From assembly GCA_023391815.1 (NCBI GenBank), contig JAEWAF010000086.1:1-64000 (forward strand): a stretch of DNA of 64,000 nt, given 5' to 3'. The notes beneath the pieces are model-generated. The model was given only the letters and a program-made list of their open reading frames with translations. It made no database searches and was not told where the DNA came from. This document shows, in pieces, positions 44,008 to 53,096 of the stretch. Made by a program: the position numbers and the translations under genes. Within the stretch, counting starts at the first letter, position 1. The number at the start of each line of letters is the position of its first letter. The stretch comes from Pseudomonadota bacterium. GTDB taxonomy: Bacteria > Pseudomonadota > Gammaproteobacteria > Steroidobacterales > Steroidobacteraceae.

Positions 44008-44267
44008 GCCTCGGGAGTCGCCGTCTCGGCAGACTCGGCGGCAGCGGTCTTCTTCGCGTGCTCTTCCATCCACACGCGCAGCGATTTAGGACGCATATCC
44101 GTCCAGACCTTGCCGACATAGTCCAGGCAGGTCTTTTTATCGCCCGCCACGCCGGTGTCGATCCAGCCGCGCGGAATATCCATGCCGTCGAGCCACAGGG
44201 AATATTGCTCTTCTTCGTTCATCAACACGCGGAACTTGCCGTTCTCGTCGTCAAACCCACCAGCCAT
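44004..44267 (-). CDS. MbtH-like NRPS accessory protein
   Basis: An 87-aa MbtH homologue. The family fold is visible in RVLMNEEEQYSLWLDGMDIPRGWIDTG and the second Trp in VWTDMRPKSLR. The start ATG has GGAGGAG directly upstream. MbtH proteins activate adenylation domains. The gene is coupled to the thioesterase and stands alone of any NRPS in the window. A Lys/Ala/Glu tail extends the usual length. Confidence 0.92.
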   Translation of the reverse strand: MAGGFDDENGKFRVLMNEEEQYSLWLDGMDIPRGWIDTGVAGDKKTCLDYVGKVWTDMRPKSLRVWMEEHAKKTAAAESAETATPEA

Positions 44268-44478
44268 GGCGCTCCTCCAATTGGTCGCTGCGAGAGTCCG
44301 CGCGATGCTAACGGGAGATGGAACGGCTGACCGCGTCGAAAGCGTGTCAGTGATACGACGCGAGCCGTCGAGCCGCGCGAAGTCTTGGTATTGCCGCGGC
44401 CAAACGACTCTTTCGCGCCTGGATGATCGCGTGTGGCCGCGCTTCTCTGGCACGGATTGTTGGGCTTGGTGACCGCCG

Positions 44479-45438
44479 CTACGCCGTGGCCGGCGTCATC
44501 CAGGGCAGCGTATCCAGATCCAGGTTGCCCCCGGTGAGAATGATGCCGACACGGCGGCCCGGCACGTCGAGCTGCCCATCGACGAGCGCGCCATAAGCGA
44601 CGGCGCCGGAGGGCTCGACGATGATCTTCAGGACTTCCCAGATGGCGCGCATCGCGTGGACGATCTCCTCTTCGGAGACCGTGACGATGCCGTCGACGTG
44701 ACGCTGGATTTCGTTGAACGTCAGCTCGCCGAGCGAACCGCGCAAGCCATCGGCGATCGTGTTGGGCGAGGTGCACGGAATGATCTTGCCCGCGGCCAGA
44801 GACTGCGCGGCGTCATCGGCCCCTTTCGGTTCGACCCCGAACACATGAATTTCCGGGTTGATGCTTTTGACGGCGGTCGAGACGCCGCTGATCAGTCCGC
44901 CGCCGCCCACCGGACACAGAATGTCGGTGAGATCCGGAACATCCTCCAGCAACTCCAACGCAAGCGTGCCTTGCCCGGCCATCACGCGCGGGTCGTTGAA
45001 TGGATGAATGAAGACGGCGCCGGTGCGCTCGACCACGCTCTTTGCGTTGCTTTCCCTCGCCGCGTAGGTCGGCTCGCACAGAATGACTTCGGCGCCGTAG
45101 CGGCGCACCGAAGCGATCTTGGCCTGAGGACAGGTCGAGGGCATCACGATGTACGCCGGAATGCCCCGCAGCTTGGCGGCCCGCGCCAAGGCAGCGGCGT
45201 GATTGCCCGACGAATGCGTCACCACGCCGCGTTTCGCTTCCTCATCGGACAGCAGCGCGACCGCGTTGGTCGCCCCTCGCGCTTTGAAGGCACCGATCTT
45301 CTGCAAGTTCTCACATTTGAAATAGAGCTGTGCGCCGGCCTTCTCATTGAGGGTCGCGCTGGTCATGACAGGCGTGCGGTGGATGCGATCCCGGATACGG
45401 GTGTGAGCGGCGCGGATATCGGCCAAGGTCAGAGTCAT
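44479..45438 (-). CDS. Threonine/serine dehydratase or serine racemase-like PLP enzyme
   Basis: A 319-aa PLP fold-type II enzyme. The PLP lysine lies in GAFKARGA, the Gly-rich phosphate loop in PVGGGGLISG and the Asn-containing SSGNHAAALA after it. No C-terminal regulatory ACT domain is present, so it resembles catabolic threonine dehydratase/serine racemase. Start 45438 is chosen (second ATG) for the GGGGA spacing. It diverges from the histidine kinase gene. Confidence 0.9.
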   Translation of the reverse strand: MTLTLADIRAAHTRIRDRIHRTPVMTSATLNEKAGAQLYFKCENLQKIGAFKARGATNAVALLSDEEAKRGVVTHSSGNHAAALARAAKLRGIPAYIVMPSTCPQAKIASVRRYGAEVILCEPTYAARESNAKSVVERTGAVFIHPFNDPRVMAGQGTLALELLEDVPDLTDILCPVGGGGLISGVSTAVKSINPEIHVFGVEPKGADDAAQSLAAGKIIPCTSPNTIADGLRGSLGELTFNEIQRHVDGIVTVSEEEIVHAMRAIWEVLKIIVEPSGAVAYGALVDGQLDVPGRRVGIILTGGNLDLDTLPWMTPATA

Positions 45439-45543
45439 TCGCATCCCCAGGTGTGCACGTTGAAGGCGCGCCGCATTATAGGCCGCGGCGGCCAGAAGTA
45501 GCTCCCTGCCTCGAGCGATGGAACCCCGCAAGTACAACTGCTG

Positions 45544-48500
45544 TTGTGCTGGATAACTTACGCACTGGCGATCACTAGGATTCTGATGCCGCCGTCCGAC
45601 GCGTCCTCCACCCGCCCCCGGTTCAACAATGGCAGTGAACTGGGTCGCCTGATCAGCGCCTTCGATTGGTCCCGAACGCCCCTGGGTCCGCTCGATCAAT
45701 GGCCGCAGAGTCTGCGAACCGCGGTTCACCTGGTGCTCGACTCGCGTCATCCGATGTGGATGGGCTGGGGGCCGGCGGCGACCTTTCTCTACAACGACGC
45801 GTACGTCCAGGTGCTCGGACCCGCCAAACACCCGTGGGCGTTGGGCCGACCGGCCGAGGAAGTGTGGGCCGAGATCTGGGACGTGTGCGGCCCGCTCGCC
45901 GAGAAAGTGTTCCTGCACGGCGAAGCGAGCTTCGTCGATGACGTGCAGTTGTTCATGAGCCGCGGCGACTTCATCGAGGAGACGTATTACTCGTTCTCCT
46001 ACAGCCCGATCCGCGATGAGACAGGGCGCGTTGCCGGCCTGTTCTGCCCGAGCGCCGAGACCACCCACAAGGTGCTCAACGCACGCCGCCTGCGCACGCT
46101 TTCGGAGCTTGCGGCCAAAGCGTTGGTGGAACGTTCGGTCGAAGCGGCCTGTGCGTCGGGCATCGACACGCTCGCGAAGAATCCAGAGGACGTGCCTTTT
46201 GCCCTGCTCTACTGGATCGATCCCGTGCAACGACAGGCGGTGCTCCGTCGCAGCACCGGCCTCGCCCGTGACGACGAAGAGTGCGCGGCGCCCGTACTGG
46301 ACCTGGATGCCGGCGGCATGATGTGGCCGGTGCGCGAGGTGGTCGAGTCCTGTCAGCCTCGATCGATCCGTATCGAACCGTGCAAATCGCTGCCGCCCGG
46401 ACCGGCCGGCCGTCCCATCATCGAAGCGGTGCTGGTACCCGTGATGTCCGGCGGCCAGGAGCAGCCCACCGCGGTGCTGATCGGCGGCGTGAACCCCACC
46501 CGTCGGCTGGACGAGGAATATCGGACGTTCTTCAACCTGATCGCGAGCCACGTCGCGACTGCGATTCACAACGCCCGCGCCGTCGAAGAAGAGCGCGAGC
46601 GGTTACAGAAACTGGCCGAGCTGGATCGCGCCAAGACTGCGTTCTTTTCGAATGTCAGTCATGAGTTCCGCACCCCGCTCACGCTGATGATGGGGCCGCT
46701 CGAGGATGCGCTCGCCGAGGCCGACGCCTCGTTGCCGCTCGCTCAGAAGGAGCGCCTGCAGACCGCCCATCGAAATTCGCTGCGCCTGTTGCGGCTCGTG
46801 AATACCTTGCTCGACTTTTCACGCATCGAGGCGGGCCGCACCAAGGCGAAGTTCCAGCCGACCGATCTTGCAATGCTGACCGCCGAGCTGACTTCGACTT
46901 TCCGCTCAGCCCTGAGTCGCGCCTCGCTCGAGCTCGTGGTCGACTGTCGTCCCTTGCCCGAACCGGTGTTCGTCGATCGGGAGATGTGGGAAAAGATCGT
47001 GCTGAACCTGCTCTCCAACGCCTTCAAGTTCACGTTCCAAGGCGGCGTTCGAGTCGGCTTGCGAGCCACGGCCCTGGGCGCCGAGCTGACGGTGCAGGAC
47101 ACCGGCGTCGGCGTGCCGCCGGAGGAGCTGCCGAAACTGTTCGAGCGCTTTCACCGCATCGAGGGACAAAAGAGTCGCACCCACGAAGGCAGCGGCATCG
47201 GGCTGGCGCTCATCATGGAGCTCGTGCGTCTTCACCACGGCAAGATCCATGCGGACAGCCGCGTGAACGAAGGCACCACGTTTACGGTCACCCTGCCGTT
47301 CGGCTCACAGCATCTTCCGGCGGATCAGATCTACGACGCGAGCACCGATCGCGCCAACACTGGCGAGCGCTCGCAGGCATTCGTGCAGGAGGCACTCACA
47401 TGGCTCGCCACCGATGCGCCTGGCGTCCGGGATTATCACGATGATTCCGCGCTCGACGATCTCGCGCAAGTCGAAGGCTCCCGAGTGCTGCTGGCCGACG
47501 ACAATGCCGACATGCGCCAGTACGTCTCCAGGCTGCTGAGCAAACATTTGCGAGTCGAAGCAGTCGCCGACGGTGCCGCCGCCCTCGCCGCGATTCGCGC
47601 GAATCGGCCGGATCTGGTGTTGACGGACGTGATGATGCCGGAGCTCGACGGCTTCGGCTTGCTGAAGGCGATTCGCGAGGATCCCGAGCTGCGCGCCCTG
47701 CCGGTCATCATGCTGTCCGCGCGCGCCGGTGAAGAGGCGCGTATCGAAGGCCTCGATGCGGGCGCCGACGACTATCTCATCAAGCCGTTCTCCGCACGTG
47801 AGCTGACCGCTCGCGTGCACGCCAACCTCAAGCTTGCGAACGTGCGCCGGGAAAGCATGGCCGCCCTGGCCGAAAGCGAGCAGCGCTTCCGAAACATGGC
47901 GGAGAACTCGCCGGTGATGATGTGGATCACCGACGCCGAGGGTCAGTGCACCTATTTGAACAGGAGCTGGTATGACTTCACCGGCCAGGCCGAAGCGGAT
48001 TGCCTCGGACTCGGCTGGACGAAGGCAATTCATCCGGACGATCGTGACGCCGTCGAACGCACCTTCACGGAAGCGAGCGCGGCTCGCAAAGAGTTCCGGA
48101 TCGAATACCGGCTGCGCCGGCACGACGGTGAATATCGCTGGGCGATCGATGCCGCCTCGCCGCGCTTGAGTGGCGATAGCGAATTCCTCGGCTACATCGG
48201 CTCGGTGATCGACATCACCGAGCGCAAGCAAGCTGAAGAGGCGTTGCTGAATCTCAACGAAACGCTCAAACAACGTGTGGACGCGGAGATTGCAGCCCGC
48301 GCCGATGCCGAGAAAGCGTTACGTCAGGCGCAGAAGATGGAGTCGCTCGGTCAGCTCACGGGCGGCATCGCGCATGACTTCAACAACATGTTGAACGTCG
48401 TCATCGGCAACCTCGACATGCTGATACGAAGGCTGGCGCGCGGCGATTCGAATGTTCAACGCTTCGCTTCGTTTGCATTGGATGGCGCCACGCGCGCGGC

Positions 48501-49458
48501 TCAATTGACGGAGCGCCTGCTGGCCTTCGCTCGACAGCAGCCGTTGCGGCTCGAACCGGTCAATGCCAACAAGCTCGTGGCCGGCATGTCCGACCTGTTG
48601 CATCGGACGCTCGGGGAAACGATTCGCACCGAGACCGTGCTCTCGGGTGGACTGTGGAAGATTCACACCGACGCCAATCAGCTGGAAAGCGCGATCTTGA
48701 ATCTCGCCGTGAATGCGCGCGACGCGATGCCCGACGGCGGCAAGCTCACGGTGGAAACCGCCAACGCGCATCTGGACGATATCTACGCCGCCATGCACGC
48801 CGGCGTCCCGCAAGGTCAGTATGTGATGATCGCGGTCACCGATACCGGATGCGGCATGTCCTCGGACGTGATCCAGAAAGCGTTCGATCCTTTCTTCACG
48901 ACCAAGTCGGTGGGCAAAGGCACGGGGCTCGGGCTCAGTCAGGTGCACGGCTTCGTGCATCAGTCCGGCGGGCACGTGAAGATCTACAGCGAGGTCGGTC
49001 AGGGCACGACCGTAAAGATCTATCTGCCGCGGTTCTATGGCGCCTCCGAAGAGGTCGAAACCAACACTCGCTTCACGCCCGCGTTCTCAGGGAGCGGCAC
49101 GACCATTCTGGTGGTCGAAGATGAGGAAAGCGTGCGCCACGTGAGCGTCGAAGCCCTCAACGAGCTGGGTTACAACGTTCTGGAAGCGAACGGCGCGGCG
49201 ATGGCATTACAGTTGCTCGACCAGCATCCCGACATCAGCATCATGTTTACGGACGTGGTGATGCCCGAGATCAACGGCCGCATGCTGGCGGATGAAGCGC
49301 GCCAGCGGCGCCCGAATCTGAAAGTGCTGTTCACGACCGGCTATACGCGCAATGCCATCGTTCACAACGGGGTGCTCGATCCCGGCGTGCATCTGATCGG
49401 CAAGCCGTTCAACCTGGAACAGCTCGCCCGCAAGCTGGCCGAGCTCAGAGACGCTTGA
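45544..49458 (+). CDS. Double hybrid sensor histidine kinase, 1304 aa
   Basis: Domain order is PAS-like N terminus, GAF, HisKA with His373 (SHEFRTP), HATPase, receiver 1 with Asp695 (TDVMMPE), PAS, second HisKA with His944 (IAHDFNN), second HATPase and receiver 2 with Asp1237 (FTDVVMPE). Both kinase modules look intact (NLLSNAFKFT and NLAVNARDAM N-boxes). No membrane helix is seen, so it is a cytosolic relay. The start may be internal at ATG 45586. No output regulator is adjacent, and the stop overlaps the nitroreductase gene. Confidence 0.9.
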   Translation: MCWITYALAITRILMPPSDASSTRPRFNNGSELGRLISAFDWSRTPLGPLDQWPQSLRTAVHLVLDSRHPMWMGWGPAATFLYNDAYVQVLGPAKHPWALGRPAEEVWAEIWDVCGPLAEKVFLHGEASFVDDVQLFMSRGDFIEETYYSFSYSPIRDETGRVAGLFCPSAETTHKVLNARRLRTLSELAAKALVERSVEAACASGIDTLAKNPEDVPFALLYWIDPVQRQAVLRRSTGLARDDEECAAPVLDLDAGGMMWPVREVVESCQPRSIRIEPCKSLPPGPAGRPIIEAVLVPVMSGGQEQPTAVLIGGVNPTRRLDEEYRTFFNLIASHVATAIHNARAVEEERERLQKLAELDRAKTAFFSNVSHEFRTPLTLMMGPLEDALAEADASLPLAQKERLQTAHRNSLRLLRLVNTLLDFSRIEAGRTKAKFQPTDLAMLTAELTSTFRSALSRASLELVVDCRPLPEPVFVDREMWEKIVLNLLSNAFKFTFQGGVRVGLRATALGAELTVQDTGVGVPPEELPKLFERFHRIEGQKSRTHEGSGIGLALIMELVRLHHGKIHADSRVNEGTTFTVTLPFGSQHLPADQIYDASTDRANTGERSQAFVQEALTWLATDAPGVRDYHDDSALDDLAQVEGSRVLLADDNADMRQYVSRLLSKHLRVEAVADGAAALAAIRANRPDLVLTDVMMPELDGFGLLKAIREDPELRALPVIMLSARAGEEARIEGLDAGADDYLIKPFSARELTARVHANLKLANVRRESMAALAESEQRFRNMAENSPVMMWITDAEGQCTYLNRSWYDFTGQAEADCLGLGWTKAIHPDDRDAVERTFTEASAARKEFRIEYRLRRHDGEYRWAIDAASPRLSGDSEFLGYIGSVIDITERKQAEEALLNLNETLKQRVDAEIAARADAEKALRQAQKMESLGQLTGGIAHDFNNMLNVVIGNLDMLIRRLARGDSNVQRFASFALDGATRAAQLTERLLAFARQQPLRLEPVNANKLVAGMSDLLHRTLGETIRTETVLSGGLWKIHTDANQLESAILNLAVNARDAMPDGGKLTVETANAHLDDIYAAMHAGVPQGQYVMIAVTDTGCGMSSDVIQKAFDPFFTTKSVGKGTGLGLSQVHGFVHQSGGHVKIYSEVGQGTTVKIYLPRFYGASEEVETNTRFTPAFSGSGTTILVVEDEESVRHVSVEALNELGYNVLEANGAAMALQLLDQHPDISIMFTDVVMPEINGRMLADEARQRRPNLKVLFTTGYTRNAIVHNGVLDPGVHLIGKPFNLEQLARKLAELRDA

Positions 49459-49987
49459 TGTCCACAGGCGCTTCGACGAGCGGACCGGGCGAAGTCACGG
49501 TACCGAGATAAACGATCGCGACGATGTGATCTTCCGGCGCGAGGCCGCACAGCGCCTTGACGCCCGCATCGTAAGCGGCAGCGCCCGTCTTCCACTGCGC
49601 GCCGAATCCGAGCGCCTGTGCCGCGAGCAGCATGTTTTGTACGGCGGCGGCCGTCGCGCACACCTGCTCGATCTCGGGGATCTTGCCCTTGCTGATCTTG
49701 GCACCGACGAGGATCACGACCGGCGCGCGCATCGCCTTGCCCTTCTCCGCATCCAGATGCTCTTGCGTCGAGGTCGGCACGCGCGTGCGCAGAGAATTCG
49801 CCATCGCCTCGCCAAGCTTTTCGCGCGCGGCGCCTTCCAACACCGTGAATCGCCAGGGACGCAGACGGCCATGATCGGGAGCACGCGTGCCGGCACGAAT
49901 GATCTGCTCGATCTGCGCGGCGCTCGGCGCCGGCGCTGCGAGCTTCAACGGCGACGTCCGCGACCGGATACCTTCCAGCAAATCCAT
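49445..49987 (-). CDS. Nitroreductase family FMN protein (YdjA-like)
   Basis: A 180-aa short nitroreductase. The flavin-binding RTSPLKLAAP and RAPDHGRLRPWRF, plus GFGAQWKTGAAAYD, match the compact YdjA type. It should reduce nitro or quinone compounds with NAD(P)H; physiological substrate unknown. ATG 49985-49987 gives the family length. The gene's 3' end overlaps the kinase gene by 14 bases in convergent orientation. Confidence 0.88.
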   Translation of the reverse strand: MDLLEGIRSRTSPLKLAAPAPSAAQIEQIIRAGTRAPDHGRLRPWRFTVLEGAAREKLGEAMANSLRTRVPTSTQEHLDAEKGKAMRAPVVILVGAKISKGKIPEIEQVCATAAAVQNMLLAAQALGFGAQWKTGAAAYDAGVKALCGLAPEDHIVAIVYLGTVTSPGPLVEAPVDIKRL

Positions 49988-49998
49988 CGTCAGTCCTC

Positions 49999-50889
49999 TC
50001 AAAGCGTCCGCACTTGCATGGCCAGATGCAGCCGGTCGCCCTTCATCGTGCACATCGAAATCTCCGCGCCGCCGGGCACGGCCCAGGTGCGGGCCAGCGC
50101 TTGGGACGGAATATAGACCGGCAGCTTGAACTGCGTGTCGATCTGAATGCCCGTATTGGGAATATGCGGCGAGGCCGCCGCGAGGCACCGGCCCATGGAC
50201 CACATGCCGTGCGCCACTGCCTGCTTGAAGCCGAACATCTGCGCGGTGCGCGCGGTCAGGTGAATCGGATTGAAATCGCCGGACACTCGGGCGTAACGCC
50301 AGCCGGTGTTGTCCGCAACTTCGAGCGTGTCGGTATGAGTGCCGGTCTCCGGATGATTCGAGCGCTCGATCACCGGACGCTTGCTGCCTTCTTTCGGCCC
50401 CGAGGTGCCGCGAGCAAACATCGTGCTGATCTCTTCCCACACCAGCACGCCGTTCTGCTCGTAGCTGGTGGTGAAGTCATATTCCTGGCCGAAGTCCGTC
50501 TCGCGCACGGTGTCGAAGAACACGCGCAGACGTAGCGGCGCGCGCTCGTCGACCGGCGCGAGCACACGAATGGTATTGCGAAGATGGATCAGGCCCAGCA
50601 CCTTCACCGGGAAGTTCTTCACCACGAACAGCTGCATGTGCAGCGGCATGGCGAGTACGTGCAGATAGGCCGGCGGCAATCCGCTCGCCGATGCGGGCAC
50701 GGCGCAGACCTCGCGATAGCTGCGAAGATGGGCAGCCGAGAGCATCACCTTGCGCGCTTCGAGCTCGACCGGCTCGATCACGGTGCCTGCGGGCGCACTG
50801 TATGGCTTCTTGCCGAGCAGCACACGCGCGTAGGCAGGCACCATCGAAGGGCGGCGGGCAAAAGAAATCTTGGTCGGTACTGACATCAA
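49999..50889 (-). CDS. MaoC-like acyl dehydratase, two hot-dog domains
   Basis: A 296-aa protein whose C-terminal half has the MaoC motif YARVSGDFNPIHLTARTAQMFGFKQAVAHGMW with catalytic Asp and His. An N-terminal hot-dog half lacks these. Enoyl-CoA hydratase activity on acyl-CoA substrates is likely. It is followed closely by the nitroreductase gene (11 bases) and 153 bases separate it from ccmI upstream. Confidence 0.88.
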   Translation of the reverse strand: MMSVPTKISFARRPSMVPAYARVLLGKKPYSAPAGTVIEPVELEARKVMLSAAHLRSYREVCAVPASASGLPPAYLHVLAMPLHMQLFVVKNFPVKVLGLIHLRNTIRVLAPVDERAPLRLRVFFDTVRETDFGQEYDFTTSYEQNGVLVWEEISTMFARGTSGPKEGSKRPVIERSNHPETGTHTDTLEVADNTGWRYARVSGDFNPIHLTARTAQMFGFKQAVAHGMWSMGRCLAAASPHIPNTGIQIDTQFKLPVYIPSQALARTWAVPGGAEISMCTMKGDRLHLAMQVRTL

Positions 50890-51042
50890 TGAGCAATCGC
50901 GTTGAGGCGCGGTAAAGCGAAGTGGATTTGATAGGACTGGAGTCTTGGAATTCAGCTAGGCAACTTCGATCAACATGGTCTTGCGATCACCGGAATCGTC
51001 GCGGTCAGGGTAGTCGACATGCTCGGTGGCGAGTTTATCGGC

Positions 51043-52125
51043 TCAAGGCACAACGCGGTCGATGACGATGGTCAACGGCCCGCTGTTCTTGCCGAATTCA
51101 TATTCGGCCTCGCCATAGTAATCTCCGCTCTGCTGCTGAGGCGCGCCCGAGCGCGACAACCGTGCAACAACTACCACCTTCGGCACGGTGGCAATGGAGC
51201 GGGACGGAATCATCGCATCCCTTTCGGAGAGTGTCACATTCAGCGGCAGCGCGTCCGAGCTGTGCCGCTGCACGGCAAGCGGCGGACCGCCCGCGCTCGG
51301 GTCCCGGGCCAGGATAAATAGCGGCAGGCTGCCGCCGAGCTGCTGGCGCAGTTGCGGTGACAAAGAGACGGATACTTGTATTGCACGCGAACTGGCCGTG
51401 GCCGGTTGCGCGCCCGCTGGCGTCGCCGGCTGGCTCGAAGGCCTCTCGCCCGAGGCTGCGAGTTGCTCATCCAGATCCTGGATCTGCCGAGCCAGCACAC
51501 CGCGGATTTCTTCGGGCGGGTTCTGCGCCATGAGCATCTGCAATCGATCACGGCCGAGACGCAGATTGCCCGCGCGCAAGGCCGCGACACCGCCGTACCA
51601 CAGCGCCTTGGGATGGTTGGGCGCCATCGTCAGTGCCTGATCGAACAGCTGGCCGGCACGCCCCGTCAGCGAGGCTTCATCGGTCAACGCCAGCGCCTCC
51701 CCCAGCCCGATGAGGACTTCCAGGTTCTGTCCCTTCGACAGGTCGTACGCCTGCTGAAACGCATCGGCGGCGCGCGGATAGCGGCCCATCGCCACGTACG
51801 AGCGACCGAGCATGATCCAGCCCTCGAGGTTGTCGGGATTCTGTTTGAGCTTCTCTTCGAGGCTGCCGATCGCCTGCTCCATGTTGGCCGCCTGCGTCGT
51901 CTCCATCTGCACGGCCTTCCAGTCCCAATTGCTGAGTCCGGCGTACATGAGAATCGCGAGCAGCGGGACCAGCAATGCCACAGCGAGCCCTGAAAAACGG
52001 CGCTCGGAGCGATACGAAGCGAGCTCCGTGGACTCGCTCGCTTTAGACGAGCGCAGTAGCGGCAGCACCATCCACAACAGCGCCGCCACCAGCATGGCGA
52101 CGCAGACGACGATGAAAGCGGTCAC
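51043..52125 (-). CDS. ccmI: Cytochrome c biogenesis protein CcmI
   Basis: A 360-aa membrane/TPR protein. Two N-terminal helices (TAFIVVCVAMLVAALLWMV and a second near ALLVPLLAILMYAG) flank a cytosolic charged loop, then TPR repeats (GWIMLGRSYVAMGRYPRA, AFQQAYD) and a C-terminal beta-rich domain. It presents apocytochrome c to the haem lyase. The GTG start overlaps the CcmH stop, closing the ccm operon. Confidence 0.9.
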   Translation of the reverse strand: MTAFIVVCVAMLVAALLWMVLPLLRSSKASESTELASYRSERRFSGLAVALLVPLLAILMYAGLSNWDWKAVQMETTQAANMEQAIGSLEEKLKQNPDNLEGWIMLGRSYVAMGRYPRAADAFQQAYDLSKGQNLEVLIGLGEALALTDEASLTGRAGQLFDQALTMAPNHPKALWYGGVAALRAGNLRLGRDRLQMLMAQNPPEEIRGVLARQIQDLDEQLAASGERPSSQPATPAGAQPATASSRAIQVSVSLSPQLRQQLGGSLPLFILARDPSAGGPPLAVQRHSSDALPLNVTLSERDAMIPSRSIATVPKVVVVARLSRSGAPQQQSGDYYGEAEYEFGKNSGPLTIVIDRVVP

Positions 52126-52553
52126 GAGTCACCCAGGCCCGGATCGTCGGGATCGGTGTCAGAAAGTTTGGATTTGCGCGAAATCACGACGGCCGCCGCG
52201 ATGCCGCCGCCGAGGACCAGCAACGCCGGTGCCGCCCAAAGCAGCCAGGTGCGAGGTGAGACGGGCGGCTTGTAGAGCACATAGTCGCCATATCGATCCG
52301 TCATGTACTTCATGATCTCCTGATCGCTCTTGCCCGCGGCCATCAGCTCTCGCAACTGCCGGCGCAGATCGGTCGCGAGCTGGGCATTGGAATCCGCGAT
52401 GGTCTCGCTACGACACACGAGGCAACGCAGTTCCCGCGACAGCCGCTCATAACGAGCCTGCTGCACGGGATCCTCGAACGCCGGTGCCTTGTCGATGGCG
52501 AAGGCTTGCAGCCCGAACAAGGCGAGGATCGCGGCCAGGAGCAGCTGCTTCAT
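52122..52553 (-). CDS. ccmH: Cytochrome c biogenesis protein CcmH
   Basis: A 143-aa exported thiol protein with signal peptide and the redox motif RCLVCRSETIADS, plus one C-terminal membrane helix (WLLWAAPALLVLGGG). It reduces apocytochrome cysteines for haem ligation. ATG 52553 overlaps the CcmG stop and its stop overlaps CcmI. Short version of CcmH; CcmI is encoded separately. Confidence 0.93.
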   Translation of the reverse strand: MKQLLLAAILALFGLQAFAIDKAPAFEDPVQQARYERLSRELRCLVCRSETIADSNAQLATDLRRQLRELMAAGKSDQEIMKYMTDRYGDYVLYKPPVSPRTWLLWAAPALLVLGGGIAAAVVISRKSKLSDTDPDDPGLGDS

Positions 52554-53083
52554 GGCGAGCCTGCCTTTGCCTGCGACAACAGTGGCACGAACTCCTGCTC
52601 CCAGATCTGCACCGTGATGGGCGCGATGTGTTTCTTGATCACCTTGCCATCCGCGCCGATCAGGAACGTTTCCGGCGCGCCGTACACGCCCCAGTCGATG
52701 GCGACGCGTCCTTCCCCGTCGAACGCGGTCACGGCGTACGGATTGCCGAGCTGTTGCAGCCAGGTCATCGCCTGCTCGCGATCGTCGTTCCAGTTCAAGC
52801 CGACGATGGGCACTTCGCCCCGCCGCGCGATCTCGAGCAGCGCGCCATGCTCCTGACGACAGCCGACGCACCAAGTGCCCCACACGTTCAGGACATACGG
52901 CTTGCCCGCGAGCTCGGTGTTCGAAAAGGTTTTCGCCGGATCCTCCAGCCGCGTCAGCTCGAAAATCGGCGCCGGCTTGCCGATCAACGGCGACGGCAAC
53001 GTTTCCTTGTCTCGTCCCAGCCCGAAATACAAAAAGCCGACGAGCGCAGCGAACAGTCCGATGGGAAGCAGATATTTGAACAT
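52550..53083 (-). CDS. ccmG: Thiol:disulfide interchange protein CcmG/DsbE
   Basis: A 177-aa membrane-tethered thioredoxin with the WGTWCVGCRQE active site. The N-terminal helix is PIGLFAALVGFLYFG. It keeps CcmH and apocytochrome c reduced in the periplasm. ATG 53083 is chosen over the frame extension to 53149. It ends in the CcmH start. Confidence 0.93.
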   Translation of the reverse strand: MFKYLLPIGLFAALVGFLYFGLGRDKETLPSPLIGKPAPIFELTRLEDPAKTFSNTELAGKPYVLNVWGTWCVGCRQEHGALLEIARRGEVPIVGLNWNDDREQAMTWLQQLGNPYAVTAFDGEGRVAIDWGVYGAPETFLIGADGKVIKKHIAPITVQIWEQEFVPLLSQAKAGSP

Positions 53084-53096
53084 GCGATAGCGAGGC

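Noticed and set aside
45445..46569. N-terminal extension of the threonine dehydratase frame antisense to the kinase
   Set aside because: The family starts at 45438 with a ribosome site; the extension mirrors the kinase N terminus.
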